Positions 9,489 through 18,189 are shown, counted from the stretch's first letter. The stretch: DNA of 64,000 bases from Nematostella vectensis (GCF_932526225.1 NC_064045.1:14442442-14506441), one strand, 5' to 3'. Notes: generated by a model not told the origin, from the letters alone. Made by a program: numbers and translations.

Positions 9489-11843
9489 ATGGATTGGGAA
9501 GGCTGGCGGATGCTGAACGAGGAGGCGGCCCCCCTTCGTGGGGCGGAAGAGACGAAAAAGGCGGCAACTGCGGTGGGAGCCTCTATAGCCGAACATATCA
9601 AACACGCTATAGCCGAACAAGTCAAACACGCAAAACCCGGTTTTCCTAGGTCTCTGACCCTCGGGCAAAAGCTCCTCTACGCCGTGCCCGCGACCCCCGT
9701 GGAGAGCACGGCCTCGGAAATCCCCCCACTACTCACGCAGCTAGAGATACACGTGGCTGAGGACAAATCATTCACGACTAGGGTCCGAGACATATTCAAA
9801 GAGACAGTAGTCTCGCACAAGTTCGCTAAGGAGTCTCGCCGGTGGCTATCGAAGCCTTCCTATGGGTACTGGCCACAGCAACTCAACTTTGCGGTCTGGT
9901 GCGCAACCGCCGGGTGCGGGGTGTCCCTAACCGACCCAGCTTTCGCCACACTCCCCTCTGTCATCAGAGGATTTCTAAGGTTTCACGTCTACTTTACCAC
10001 GCGGAGGATATTCTACAAACTCGGCTCCCCCCTGCCTGGCGACAGCCCGTTCACGCAAAAAGATAACCCCTACAAGAAAGCCGCTTTTGAGCGTCTATGC
10101 ATAGAAGTCGGTCTGCCGCGTAAGCCGGACTTCCGATGGAAAGGCGGGCGGAACCACGGGCTAGGCGATGTGTTTGTGTTCTACCCGGGGGAGGGGTATC
10201 GAAACTACGACACGGCGGCGGACGAGTACCCGAGCCACCTCAATCTGTTTAGCGACGAAGGTGGGACGTACAATAGTGGGAAGCAGGTGGGTTTCATACG
10301 CAACGACGACCACGGGGGCGTGCAATATAGCTGGTTTGCGGGGCTGACAAAAGCAGGGCTAGGAAGACTCGATCGCTCGGTCGAGGCGTTCGTCTACACA
10401 GTGCTTGGCGCACAGGTAAACGTTCGTTCCTGCATCGCGGGGGCCGGTGGGCCGGCCATGGAGGCTCAGGCGGAGTTCACGAAGCTGCTTGAAGACGCGA
10501 TCATAGAAAACGACATCGCTCAAAGCGTGCAAAGGTACCAGTTAGCCGTGCAGGAGGCCAAGGTGAGACTGAGTCTTGCGGTCGCACCAGGAGTGTGGCT
10601 GATGCCGAGCGATCTGGTGATAAACACGCAAAGCGTCGTGGGCTACAACAATAAACAGCAGAAAGCCACAGACCCCATGACGCTCGGCGCAAACGCGATC
10701 AACACCGAGACAAAGCCAGTTGGTGCTCATAACATGGCCAGTGGGCATCCTAGGGTGCAACACGTGACTGATCCGGGGACCGACCGCGTGCCGTTCCGGC
10801 GGCGAAGCAAGGCTTTCGCACCTGCGAAAGTGCACGCAGAGGGCGCGGCGCCTGCCCCCTCTCCACGTATGCATGCTGCGCATAGCATGACTGCCGCCGG
10901 AACGGCAGGCGCACCCGGACCGGGCGAAAAGAGTGACCACACCGCCCTCAAGGCGGGGTTGTCGGCACTCGCGGTGGCCGCGGCGTATTACTTGTTCCGA
11001 CGATTGCTTTGCATTCGACGAACCAAGAACGCGGCTACGACTAGAATGAGCAGCCACGCATTTTTGCCAAGGAATTTCATCGCTTCCCCTGCAGCCTTAA
11101 ACACGAAGTTCGCGATGCTGCCTACGAGCCCAGGGAGAAGATCGCCTAGCTTTTTCCCGATAGCCTTAAGCCCGTTACCGACCCCTCTGGCCACGGAGGA
11201 GAGCGACCTGCCGAGCGACGTCACAATGGCCGCGATCGTCGTCGCTACGGCCAACCCAATAGCGGTGACGGTAAAGCCGTACTTTTTGAAGATGGCTTTG
11301 ATGCGCTCTCTTAGCGGCTTTTGGTTCTCGAGCTCTTGGTTTTCGCGTTCTAGTTCGTCAATCTCGGATAGCCTCTCCTCGTTGCGCTCACGAGCCTCTT
11401 GGCGGCGACTCTCTGACGTGTTAGGGTCGTCGATGGTCTCCCTGTCTGTGGCTACCACCCCTTGCAGCTCTTGGACTCGTTCTGTGTTCTCTTGGATGAC
11501 CGCGTCTATCTCTGCCACAGACCCCTTCGCCAGCTTGAAGCCTTTCAGCTTCGCAACGTCCTGTCGAACGCCCCCGTTCTCATTGAACAGCTGTCTTGGT
11601 TTAGTCCAATCTCCTTTGTCGAGGTTACGAAGCTGTATTAGCGTCTTGCCCCTCTGGTCTGACGGGCACCGTATAAGATTCTCGTTAAGGTCTGGGTATT
11701 TCTCCCTGAGGGACTGGAGACCGAGTCTCGTCGCTGCACCCTCTGTGGTGAACGAGGTTTCAGCGGTCGTTTGCGTCCGGCCCCCTGCGATGACGTGCTC
11801 GTCATTGGGATCGACCCCCCATCGTCGGGGTCAAACGGGATAA
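9489..11843 (+). CDS. Virus-like element large protein; real part about 9489-11005
   Basis: The frame is open for 784 codons, but only about the first 505 look genuine. From about 11005 the sequence is antisense to the minus-strand coiled-coil gene and its composition becomes Ser/Leu-rich. The real part begins MDWEGWRMLNEE, has an Ala-rich helical N-terminus (residues 20-45), then a globular region rich in Trp, Tyr and Gly (YGYWPQQLNFAVWCATAGCG, HVYFTTRRIFYKL, FRWKGGRNHGLGDVFVFY), a Pro/Ala-rich linker carrying two dispersed palindromes, and one C-terminal membrane segment (SALAVAAAYYLF, about residue 490). The original stop has probably been lost at the convergent junction. I do not recognise the fold; a virion protein is possible because of the tail anchor and the neighbouring capsid genes. 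Confidence 0.65.
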   Translation: MDWEGWRMLNEEAAPLRGAEETKKAATAVGASIAEHIKHAIAEQVKHAKPGFPRSLTLGQKLLYAVPATPVESTASEIPPLLTQLEIHVAEDKSFTTRVRDIFKETVVSHKFAKESRRWLSKPSYGYWPQQLNFAVWCATAGCGVSLTDPAFATLPSVIRGFLRFHVYFTTRRIFYKLGSPLPGDSPFTQKDNPYKKAAFERLCIEVGLPRKPDFRWKGGRNHGLGDVFVFYPGEGYRNYDTAADEYPSHLNLFSDEGGTYNSGKQVGFIRNDDHGGVQYSWFAGLTKAGLGRLDRSVEAFVYTVLGAQVNVRSCIAGAGGPAMEAQAEFTKLLEDAIIENDIAQSVQRYQLAVQEAKVRLSLAVAPGVWLMPSDLVINTQSVVGYNNKQQKATDPMTLGANAINTETKPVGAHNMASGHPRVQHVTDPGTDRVPFRRRSKAFAPAKVHAEGAAPAPSPRMHAAHSMTAAGTAGAPGPGEKSDHTALKAGLSALAVAAAYYLFRRLLCIRRTKNAATTRMSSHAFLPRNFIASPAALNTKFAMLPTSPGRRSPSFFPIALSPLPTPLATEESDLPSDVTMAAIVVATANPIAVTVKPYFLKMALMRSLSGFWFSSSWFSRSSSSISDSLSSLRSRASWRRLSDVLGSSMVSLSVATTPCSSWTRSVFSWMTASISATDPFASLKPFSFATSCRTPPFSLNSCLGLVQSPLSRLRSCISVLPLWSDGHRIRFSLRSGYFSLRDWRPSLVAAPSVVNEVSAVVCVRPPAMTCSSLGSTPHRRGQTG

Positions 11844-11928
11844 GGTGCGTCGTCTCGTCGTCCCCCGCTCCGCGATCGGCGGACGCACCCGGCAAGGTAT
11901 CTTCAATGTCAACGTCAACATCATCCAT
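10988..11928 (-). pseudogene. Coiled-coil, multi-pass membrane protein with frameshift
   Basis: From ATG 11928 an acidic N-terminus (MDDVDVDIED) runs in one frame to about 11785, where the recognisable sequence continues in the next frame through to TAA at 10988; the join is near a run of five Cs. The full product would be about 313 residues. The second frame shows KYPDLNENLIR, then a long coiled coil (ESRRQEARERNEERLSEIDE), then three hydrophobic segments (VTAIGLAVATTIAAIVTSL; LLPGLVGSIANFVFKAAG; AWLLILVVAAFLV) and a basic tail. It converges on the 9489 gene and diverges from the capsid-like gene at 12013. The role is unknown; the layout suggests a membrane or virion-membrane protein. The frameshift could be a sequencing indel. 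Confidence 0.65.
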
Positions 11929-12012
11929 GATGCGTGCGCATAGCTCATGCTACGCTATATTAGACATGTCTAACAGTCCGCACCATAGCCACGTGACTTC
12001 GTACTACTAGAA

Positions 12013-13388
12013 ATGTCAGTCAGCGATAAACTTGACCCCCAACGAACACCCAGAACTCCTCTGGGGTTGAAAGCCGAGAGAACTGTTCACCGGGTCACTC
12101 TCAACCCGTCGACGGCCTCCCCCGGCGAGACGCTATATGTGGCGGTCCCAAAGCTATCGGAAGGCGTCACGCTCGTGCCTGGCTCCTTGAGGTTCTGTTT
12201 CGATCTCTCCATCTCAGGCCAAGCAAATAACACCGTCGTGAACAACGTCGGCCGAAATCTCGTGAGCCGCCTGAAAATCACGTTTGCAGGAGAAACGCTC
12301 CAGGACACCAGCCGCTACGATGTCTTCAAGACGTATGAGGAGCTTTACCTGTCCAAGGTCGAGAGAGAGGACCGCATGGAGCAGGGCATACAGTCAGAAA
12401 ACATGCGCAAGCTTCGCTCCAAGGCTGGCGATAAAGCGACTAGTAACGCCAAGGAGAACGCTCGAAGTACACCATCCCACTAGACCATCCTCTGCTGACG
12501 GACCACGGTGTACTGTACCCAAGGGCGCTCTCCGAGACGCTGCTCTTCGAGATCACGCTCGCAACGGTTGACCAGATAGTAGTCGGAAGCGATGCTACCA
12601 AATTATCTTATGGCATCAAAAATCTAGTGCTGGAATACGAAAGCCTGAGGGACGACAACCTCGCCCGGTCTGCAGCCGCCGCCTACCAAAACGGCACAAC
12701 GTTATTCTACGAGCAAGTGAACCTTCACAAGACCTTCGTTATTAGCAAAGGGACGGACAGCATAATCAACGAGAGTGTCAACCTGCCGCGAAGGTCAATG
12801 AGTGGTCTGTTGCTCCTCTTTGTGGAGCCATACACGGCAGGGGCTCGCGACTCTGAGAAGTTCGTGTACCCCGACATCAAGAGCGTTCGCGTTACAATCG
12901 ACGGCATGCCAAACAAGGTCTTCAGCCAGTGACTGCGCCCCACGGACTTATGGAGGGAGGCGAAAAGGTGGTTCGTCCGCCCCTCCCCGGGGGTGCACAG
13001 CGGAGCGCCTGCCGCCCCGGCAGTCAGCCCAAAGTCGTTCTATGGCGATAACCAGTTCGCTCTGTGGATAGATCTTTGAACGACGGACGACAGTGCTATC
13101 CATGGGGGTGGTCTCCGATTGGTCAATACCCGCGACGGTGTGCATCTCGAGATAAAACGCACGGCAAGCGGCCAGGATACCGTAAACTGTCACGTGTTTG
13201 TGGTGGCCGACGCCCAAATAAACCTTATGAACGGACAGCTAGAGTCCATACAATACTCAGCACAGACACCGAAACGTGTTTCTGCGCGAAGCTCTGCGCC
13301 GGAAAGGCAAGCGGTATGGACCCGAAAAACATCCCATTTAACGCTCTCATCGTGGGCCCGACGTCATGCGGGAAGACCCGATTCATAG
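12013..13388 (+). pseudogene. Major-capsid-like protein, broken
   Basis: ATG 12013 (MSVSDKLDPQRTPRTP) opens a frame that follows a beta-rich pattern (RVTLNPSTASPGETLYVAVP, NNVGRNLVSRLKITFAGE). Near 12460 it shifts to another frame, which then runs on to 13388 interrupted by TGA at 12930-12932 and 13077-13079. Downstream landmarks include the region around 12645 (LEYESLRDDNL), the run SFYGDNQFALWIDL before the second TGA, and CHVFVVADAQI near the end. The natural C-terminus is probably near 13256; the frame then overlaps the ATPase start. The length of about 410 residues, the strand-rich sequence, the NNxGRxL pattern and the place directly before the packaging ATPase fit a double-jelly-roll capsid of Polinton-like viruses. 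The fold is inferred, not shown. Confidence 0.6.
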
Positions 13389-13945
13389 TGGACCGGCTGC
13401 GCGGCCCTTTCCGGGGCAAGTTTGACTACATCGTTTGATGTAGACAAGTTTGACTACATCGTACTCGTGTGCCCTACCTTTGTCTACAACAAAACATACG
13501 ACGGCTTCGGCGAGGGCGACAATCGTCTGTTTGTCGTCACACCTGAGGCGGGTCAGATCGACATACTGCTGAGGTTTGTCTCCGCTGTCTTCGAAGGCAC
13601 TCATACGCTAATCATACTCGACGACTGTGCGGCCTCGAAAGACGTAAAGAGGCGCTCTGACCAGCTCGTCAACTTGGCGTTCAGCGCGCGCCACGTGGGT
13701 ATTAGCGTGTGGGTGATCACGCAGCAGCTCACCAGCATCACGAAGCCGTTCCGTGAGAACATCGCGGCCTTGGTGGTCTTCTATACGCCGAGCAAGGCGG
13801 ACATGAAAGCTATCCTGCATGACTACGGCGCGGAGCTCTCAGAAGAGAAGATGAAAGAGTACATGAGACCCTCAAGACAAAAAAGTTCTCGAAGTTAGAG
13901 TTTTGCTTGCGTCACCCTTATACCATCGCCCTAGTTGAAGGGTAA
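13316..13945 (+). pseudogene. Packaging ATPase (A32/FtsK-HerA type), broken
   Basis: ATG 13316 (MDPKNIPFNALIVGPT) leads straight into Walker A (GPTSCGKT). Walker B is HTLIILDDCA and a sensor-like ITQQLTSIT follows, as in viral genome-packaging ATPases. The gene would encode about 200 residues, typical of the A32-like class. Two lesions are seen. A 28-bp insertion duplicates AAGTTTGACTACATCGT (13418 and 13446) and stops the first frame at 13438. A one-base frameshift near 13866 moves the C-terminus (RHPYTIALVEG) to the frame ending at TAA 13943-13945. It lies directly after the capsid-like gene, the usual order in this virus group. ATP-driven DNA packaging is the family role; this copy cannot make the full protein. 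Confidence 0.8.
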
Positions 13946-13961
13946 GCGCAGTAAACCACCA

Positions 13962-14040
13962 CCCACGTATACGTATATATATACGCATTGAACACACCGC
14001 CCTCAAGGCTCGTGAATACGTATACGTATATATACACACG
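13962..14040 (+). promoter_or_regulatory. Alternating purine-pyrimidine tracts before the 14059 gene
   Basis: Two copies of ACGTATACGTATATAT (about 13968 and 14019) stand in the gap between the ATPase and the next gene, and each ends in a TATA-like stretch. Matching tracts precede the genes at 14971, 15307 and 15841, so they are probably promoter elements of the virus-like element. Confidence 0.5.
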
Positions 14041-14058
14041 TGTTACACCCTAGGGTGC

Positions 14059-14664
14059 ATGATGAGCGACGAATACTTTGAAAGTCTTCTTGAGGGGGAC
14101 GCCGCCGGCCTCCCGGCCGTCGAGTCGCTGGGCTGCTCGGCGCAGCCAGCCGGGACGGCTACCGGGGGTGAGCAAACTGAGATAGCAGACGCGAGGGAGA
14201 AACTCGCGATTCTCGTAGCCTCGGGGAAGTTGAGAGAAATGGTAGGCAAGGCCCTGACTCACGACGACGTCAAACGCATGAGCGCCGAGGAGGTGAGGAA
14301 GTACGAGAAGCGATACGAGACCGCTCTAACCAGCCGGACTACAGACGCCCTGGCAGACAGCTTTCTGAAGCTTACGACCAAGCTAGTAGGCATGGCGCTG
14401 CCGATAGACAGTGTGGTCGATCTCCACAATGACCTAGTGTCCGACTACATCATCAACAACGAGCTCCGCACATTGTGCGGAAGCCTGTCTCTACGCTGCG
14501 GTCGTTTGATGGCTTTAGCCGTCGGGGCGTTACACGTAGCACGCCATGTGAACACCGCCGGAACGGCAAGCGCTGACACGCGGTGCCAACACGAGGTAGC
14601 AGTCGCGGACCCACCAGTGCTTTGCCCCCCGAAGGGTACGCACACTGGCGAGTCTGCCACCTAG
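14059..14664 (+). CDS. Virus-like element helical protein, 201 aa, unknown
   Basis: Two adjacent ATGs (14059, 14062) start an intact frame of 201 codons. The first 45 residues are acidic and low in complexity and include QPAGTATGG, encoded by a palindrome variant. The middle is clearly helical and soluble (AREKLAILVASGKLREMVG, RKYEKRYETALTSRTTDALA), followed by a hydrophobic patch (LKLTTKLVGMALPI) and DYIINNELRTLCG. The last 45 residues, after a second palindrome (TAGTAS, 14557), are of odd composition and may lie past a frameshift. I do not recognise the family. It sits in the run of co-oriented small genes after the ATPase, which suggests a virion component. Confidence 0.6.
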   Translation: MMSDEYFESLLEGDAAGLPAVESLGCSAQPAGTATGGEQTEIADAREKLAILVASGKLREMVGKALTHDDVKRMSAEEVRKYEKRYETALTSRTTDALADSFLKLTTKLVGMALPIDSVVDLHNDLVSDYIINNELRTLCGSLSLRCGRLMALAVGALHVARHVNTAGTASADTRCQHEVAVADPPVLCPPKGTHTGESAT

Positions 14665-14719
14665 AATAGACGTTCATTTGAAAGCTTGCCACTTCTTCAG
14701 CAACCAAGTAGTTGCACCA

Positions 14720-15028
14720 CAAATGGAGAGACCTCAAGGTAGTACTAGTGCCCAGCCTGCCGGAACGGCAAACGGGTCAGCGGAACCTGACAAACAAGCT
14801 GCTGATGAGCATCATAAAAAAACTGCTCATGAACCTGCACGTACGCCTTCGGCGTTAGTGGAGAGAATCACGATCCTCGAACCATCCGCGACCCTTAAAC
14901 ACAGACATTTAAACACAAGGGCCCCACCCATATCCGCACGTCCGTGCATCATACGCGTGTACGCATATATATGTCGACGACGCAGCAAAGCAAGATTACA
15001 AAGACCATCACCGACGCCGCAGTCATAA
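14720..15028 (+). CDS. Possible small hydrophilic protein
   Basis: ATG 14720 gives 102 residues in an otherwise open frame beginning upstream at 14678. The first 55 residues are hydrophilic, Ala/Pro/Glu-rich and contain QPAGTANG from a dispersed palindrome; the rest overlaps the next gene in another frame and looks non-coding. It may be a short protein of about 60 residues that has lost its stop. Support is weak. Confidence 0.3.
   Translation, partial: QMERPQGSTSAQPAGTANGSAEPDKQAADEHHKKTAHEPARTPSALVERITILEPSATLKHRHLNTRAPPISARPCIIRVYAYICRRRSKARLQRPSPTPQS
14938..14970 (+). promoter_or_regulatory. Alternating ACGCGTGTACGCATATAT tract before 14971 gene
   Basis: The tract ends directly at the ATG of the next gene. 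Its composition matches the tracts before 14059 and 15841. If transcription starts inside it, the leader would be very short. Confidence 0.45.
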
Positions 15029-15195
15029 CCGACCTCGTCGCCGGTATCGGCTGGGTTGGGCGCAAGGTCTTTCGCGAAGACTTCACCAAAGACCCCTCCG
15101 CGAACGCCATGGACTACGCAAAAATGACTGCCGCCGTTGCAGTTGCTGTCGCTTTGAAGGGTTACCTTGAGGACCAGAAGATCCTGCCCATGTAG
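14971..15195 (+). CDS. Virus-like element small membrane protein, 74 aa
   Basis: ATG 14971 (MSTTQQSKITKTITD) is chosen because it follows the alternating tract; an upstream in-frame start at 14944 would translate the tract itself. The protein is 74 residues with a weak hydrophobic stretch (AVITDLVAGIGWVG) and a better one near the C-terminus (MTAAVAVAVALKGYL), ending EDQKILPM. The frame is intact. The role is unknown; the small size and single membrane segment fit a minor virion or membrane protein next to the 15307 gene. Confidence 0.6.
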   Translation: MSTTQQSKITKTITDAAVITDLVAGIGWVGRKVFREDFTKDPSANAMDYAKMTAAVAVAVALKGYLEDQKILPM

Positions 15196-15196
15196 T

Positions 15197-15306
15197 AGTG
15201 TACTGTGGCACACTACTACATGTGTAGGCCGTGTATTAGACTCGTGTTCATGTATGTACACGTACACACAGCACGTGAAGTGTGCGAAGCACACACACAC
15301 TACTCG
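15197..15306 (+). promoter_or_regulatory. GT/AC-rich intergenic tract before 15307 gene
   Basis: The gap of about 110 bp is built of CACTACTACATGTG, CATGTATGTACACGTACACAC and CACACACACAC-like phrases, again alternating purine and pyrimidine. It contains partial palindromes (GTGTACTGTGGCACAC near 15197). Confidence 0.4.
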
Positions 15307-15732
15307 ATGGCCTCCATCGCAATTTTGGTTGGTGGCGCCGTCCTAAACGCGTCTGCATTCGTTGGTGGCAACTACCTCGCAAAGTTCCTGTCGAACGATG
15401 AGATCCCTGCCTTAGCTGAGAAGGAGAGGCACGACAAGGCCCTAGAGAAATACCAACAAGACTATGGACGCTACCAACAGCCGCGACAAAAAATCCTTGA
15501 TTGGCAAGCTCAAAGTCGCGAGAGAGGGGCCCTCGCAAAGCAAAACTTCACCGACACTGACTACGCGCTCAAACTCTACAACCAGACCCGACCAAAACAA
15601 TCTCCAGAGTCGATGCCGGCTCCTGAGCTGTCCGACTACTACATCCCCAGCAAAACGCAGAAAAACGCCGAGTTGGCGTACATTGGCGCCGGCGCTCTCG
15701 CCATCGGCTACACAGCTAGCCGCTTGCTGTGA
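15307..15732 (+). CDS. Virus-like element membrane protein, 141 aa, unknown
   Basis: ATG 15307 (MASIAILVGGAVLNAS) follows the alternating tract; the open frame starts upstream at 15205 but that part translates the tract. The protein has an N-terminal hydrophobic helix (IAILVGGAVLNASAFVGGNY), a charged helical centre (EKERHDKALEKYQQDYGRYQ) and a C-terminal hydrophobic helix (AYIGAGALAIGYTASRLL) ending at the stop. It is intact at 141 residues. Two membrane helices around a soluble helical domain suggest a virion or membrane-anchored structural protein. Two inverted palindrome copies lie 8 and 28 bases after its stop. I cannot name the family. Confidence 0.65.
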   Translation: MASIAILVGGAVLNASAFVGGNYLAKFLSNDEIPALAEKERHDKALEKYQQDYGRYQQPRQKILDWQAQSRERGALAKQNFTDTDYALKLYNQTRPKQSPESMPAPELSDYYIPSKTQKNAELAYIGAGALAIGYTASRLL

Positions 15733-15739
15733 TGCAGCT

Positions 15740-15770
15740 GCCGTTCCGGCGCCGCAGCTGCCGTCCCGGC
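15740..15770. repeat. Two inverted palindromes 20 bp apart
   Basis: GCAGCTGCCGTTCCGGCGCC is followed by a near copy with TCCC in place of TTCC. They fall in the gap between two genes, so they could be transcript-end hairpins. Confidence 0.6.
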
Positions 15771-15792
15771 GCTGCATCTAGGCGGCCTTTTT

Positions 15793-15840
15793 CCATACTG
15801 CGCGTATACGTCTGCGTATACGTATACGTATACGTATAAG
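15793..15840 (+). promoter_or_regulatory. GTATACGTATACGTATAC tract before 15841 gene
   Basis: An alternating purine-pyrimidine run of about 40 bp ends at the ATG at 15841. It is the clearest example of the motif class in the element and a candidate promoter or Z-DNA-forming tract. Confidence 0.5.
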
Positions 15841-16121
15841 ATGATTGCAGACCAGTTGTGGAGTGCTATGCACGAGGTAGCAGCCGCTGCTAAGCGAGTG
15901 ACACCGAAGGTGCCGTCGATGGGTGGATTATGTAGCTTTGGTGACATTGCTAACCGAAGCCTCGAGTTGTGGCGCGCAGACAGGGAGTGCGTTAAGAGAT
16001 TCGCCAATGTCGTTCTCCGAGGGCCTACCGACCTCAGAAAGTCCGCCTAGGCACTACCCGAGCAGACGGCAACCGCCTGTTGGAGACTAATACACCTGTT
16101 GCAGTACATTCCGACATGTAA
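15841..16121 (+). pseudogene. Small protein with frameshift, upstream of integrase
   Basis: ATG 15841 (MIADQLWSAMHEVAA) opens a frame that ends at TAG 16048. From about 16050 a plausible continuation in the next frame (RADGNRLLETNTPVAVHSDM) ends at TAA 16119-16121, which overlaps the ATG of the integrase in TAATG. That exact abutment supports the frameshifted reading. The product would be about 93 residues. It is mixed helical, with no clear motif (LELWRADRECVKRFANVV). Function unknown. Confidence 0.5.
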
Positions 16122-16877
16122 TGGCGGCGAAGCGCATGTCCGACGAAGAACTCGATGCGTTCCTTCGTCCTATATACTACGCCAGAGGTGGCTACCAGGG
16201 AGTGACCGCTCTGCATGCCAAACTTCCGAAGGGCTCAGCCTCCATAGATCGAGTGCGCAAGTGGGTAAGCTCGCAGCCCGTCGGGGGCTACACACAGACA
16301 CCCCCTCCTCCGACTACCTACGCCCACTTCTCGGAGCAGATATCAAACCGTATCCACCAGTCGGACCTGCTATTCTTGCCAACCGACCGCGGGTACAAGT
16401 ATGCCCTGACTGTCGTTGACGTTGCTTCACGATATAAAGCCGCCCGCCCACTGAGGACTAAGAGCGCGGCCTTCGTCTCCCGCGAACACGCTGACATCTA
16501 TGCAGAGGGACCTCTCACATGGCCTAAAGTCCTCAAACCGCGAGTGGGTTACTGCTTTGCCAATCGTCATCTCGGACATAAACGCAACGAAGACTCGCAT
16601 GACTGGCTTTGCGCCTAAAGACGCCATAAAGCTGAGGCGCGTGCCTCTCAAAGCCGAAAAGCCCCCCTTAGAGGTCGGAACGGAGGTGTACATCGCCGTA
16701 AACGAGGAACACCTTCAGGGCAAGGGCCGACGGCGAGCGACGGACCCTTGGTGGACAGGCAAGGCATACCCAATACTAAAGAGGGTCATGGAGCCCGGAC
16801 AGCCAGTGTTGTATTACACGGCGTACTCTAAGCACGGCTTCACGCGTTCGCAGTTGCGTAGCGCCACGCTGGCGTGA
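16121..16877 (+). pseudogene. rve-type integrase with catalytic core deleted
   Basis: ATG 16121 starts the N-terminal helical domain. The catalytic domain begins at about 16345 with HQSDLLFLP and YKYALTVVDVASRY, which carries the first Asp of the D,D,E triad. After LTWPKVLK (about 16540) the frame changes and the sequence jumps to ALPIVISDINATKTRMTGFA, which is the region after the catalytic core in this family, then to a beta-rich C-terminal domain (RRATDPWWTGKAYPILKRV, PVLYYTAY) ending at TGA 16875. About 50 residues separate the first Asp motif from the post-core region, where roughly 100 or more are expected, so the second Asp and the Glu are missing. It therefore cannot integrate DNA. 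Polinton-like viruses carry such integrases. Confidence 0.75.
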
Positions 16878-17149
16878 TCAGCGCTTGTGCTTTCTATTGC
16901 AGCTAAGGCACGTGAATCTGACATTCCACTTGTAGTGACCCTGACTGTCGTCCAGCCGGTCGATACTGAAGCATTGGGGATGGCTCTTGGTGTACCCCTG
17001 AAGCAGAAGCTAAGCGCCACAGACCGTGCACTTCTTTTCCGCTTCAGCAATCATGCCGAGTACGTGGTGTACCGTCAGAACGTGGTGCGATCCCGTCTAC
17101 TTTGTGCAACCCTTTTGTCTGTCGTCTATAGCGTATCGCTTGATTCGCG
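16878..17149. other. Gap between integrase and helicase, no assignable gene
   Basis: Plus-strand codons are open from 16887 (about 70 codons before the helicase antisense begins), with a hydrophobic start (DIPLVVTLTVVQPVD). I cannot link it to a family, so it may be degraded coding sequence. Confidence 0.3.
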
Positions 17150-18189
17150 CTATAATGAGCTCTTCACTGGGCGTAGCTTGCAGTCCTGTGTGAACCAAGG
17201 CACCGGGGGTGGTATCGGGGGGGGGATCACGCGGACTATCTGGTCGGCGTGCCGCACGCGGGAGATGCCGGTGTATACAGCATTCGTGATCCAGCCCTCT
17301 AAGCTGTGGTCTATGATAAACAGACGTCTTGGAGTCTGGATAGTCTTCCCCTGCACCCGGTGGACGGTTCGCCAGCCCGCGTATTTTCACTCGAGGGGAA
17401 GCCCGTTAAGGACCGCGTCGAGAGGAACCTCGACTACCGTGCCTTTGTAAGCGTCGACCTTCTCACCCCTTTTGCCTGGCACGGGCACTGGCTGCCCTTG
17501 CTAGCGATAATGATGCGCGACGCTAGGATCGGGGTCAAAGCGGATGGTTGCTGGCAATCGGGGGTAGTTTTTCCTGTGGTGCTCTACCAATCGCTGCTGA
17601 ACGAGAGCCCCCATCTTGTTGGTCGAGCACATCCACATATCGCTTGGGTGGGCCTGCTCGATCGCCGCGTCGAACGCCAACCCATCCTGGGAATCTGGCT
17701 GACACCAAATCCGGCCCTTTATGTCGTGGAGCCTGGAGGAGGGCGCGGCAGAGTCGCAGTCGCATGTACTGTACGGCTTTCCGCAGTCTTCACACAGGCA
17801 GCGGTAGTCGGACTCGAACCAGCGGATGTTCCCTTGTGCCCACTCCTTGAGCATATCGTGAGGCCCGCCCTGGGGAGATAAAGAGGGGCCTGACCATAGT
17901 CCATGGGGCCTGCCCATAGTCGCCACAACACACTACCTGACACGGCCGCGTGGCGAGATACCCTAGGATGGCGCGTAGCACTTTATTCTGTATCTTACAG
18001 CATTCGTCAATGATGATTACTTCTGCGAGACGGTCGAGTTTGTGCCCCAGCTCGGAGGGCCTACACTCCTCTATCGGCTTCTCGGCTGGTATGCAGAGGT
18101 AGTGGTGGTAGGTTTGAGCCTTCACCGCGAGGCGCGGGTTGTTGCGATGGTCGTGGGCGAGGTCTAACCGCCCGTATCGCAGGCTGCGA
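17150..18189 (-). pseudogene. Superfamily 1 helicase, N-terminus missing and broken
   Basis: Reading on the minus strand from 18189, sequence is coding-like from the edge of the (TC)n tract. It shows Walker B (AEVIIIDECC), motif III (VVCCGDYGQAP), a cysteine-rich insert (CLCEDCGKPYSTCDC), then the late motifs VHRVQGKT and VYTGISRVRHADQIVRV typical of SF1 helicases of the Pif1/RecD/Upf1 type. Walker A is absent because the gene is cut at about 18190. Damage includes a frameshift between about 17905 and 17930, beside a short local duplication (GACTATGG), and in-frame stops at 17501-17503 and 17387-17389. It converges on the integrase. A replicative or genome-unwinding role in the virus is likely. 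Confidence 0.7.

Larger units (their letters stand above)
8967..15770. repeat. Dispersed palindrome family TGCCG-NNN-CGGCA, nine copies
   Basis: The core GCCGGAACGGC (or its reverse complement GCCGTTCCGGC) occurs at 8968-8978, 10790-10800 (inverted), 10896-10906, 14557-14567, 14759-14769 and 15740-15750 (inverted). Variants with another loop are at 13011-13021 (GCCGCCCCGGC), 14149-14159 (GCCGGGACGGC) and 15760-15770 (GCCGTCCCGGC). Arms TGCCG/CGGCA pair around a 3-nt loop. In four ORFs the plus orientation is read as (P/T)AGTA. None is seen outside the virus-like element in this window. Confidence 0.75.

Noticed and set aside
11005-11843. Distal 280 codons of the long plus frame starting at 9489
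   Set aside because: This is antisense to the coiled-coil/membrane gene on the minus strand, whose reading shows clear helical and hydrophobic domains.
16887-17450. Plus-strand ORF of 187 codons
   Set aside because: Its second half is antisense to helicase motifs; the first 70 codons have no recognisable features.
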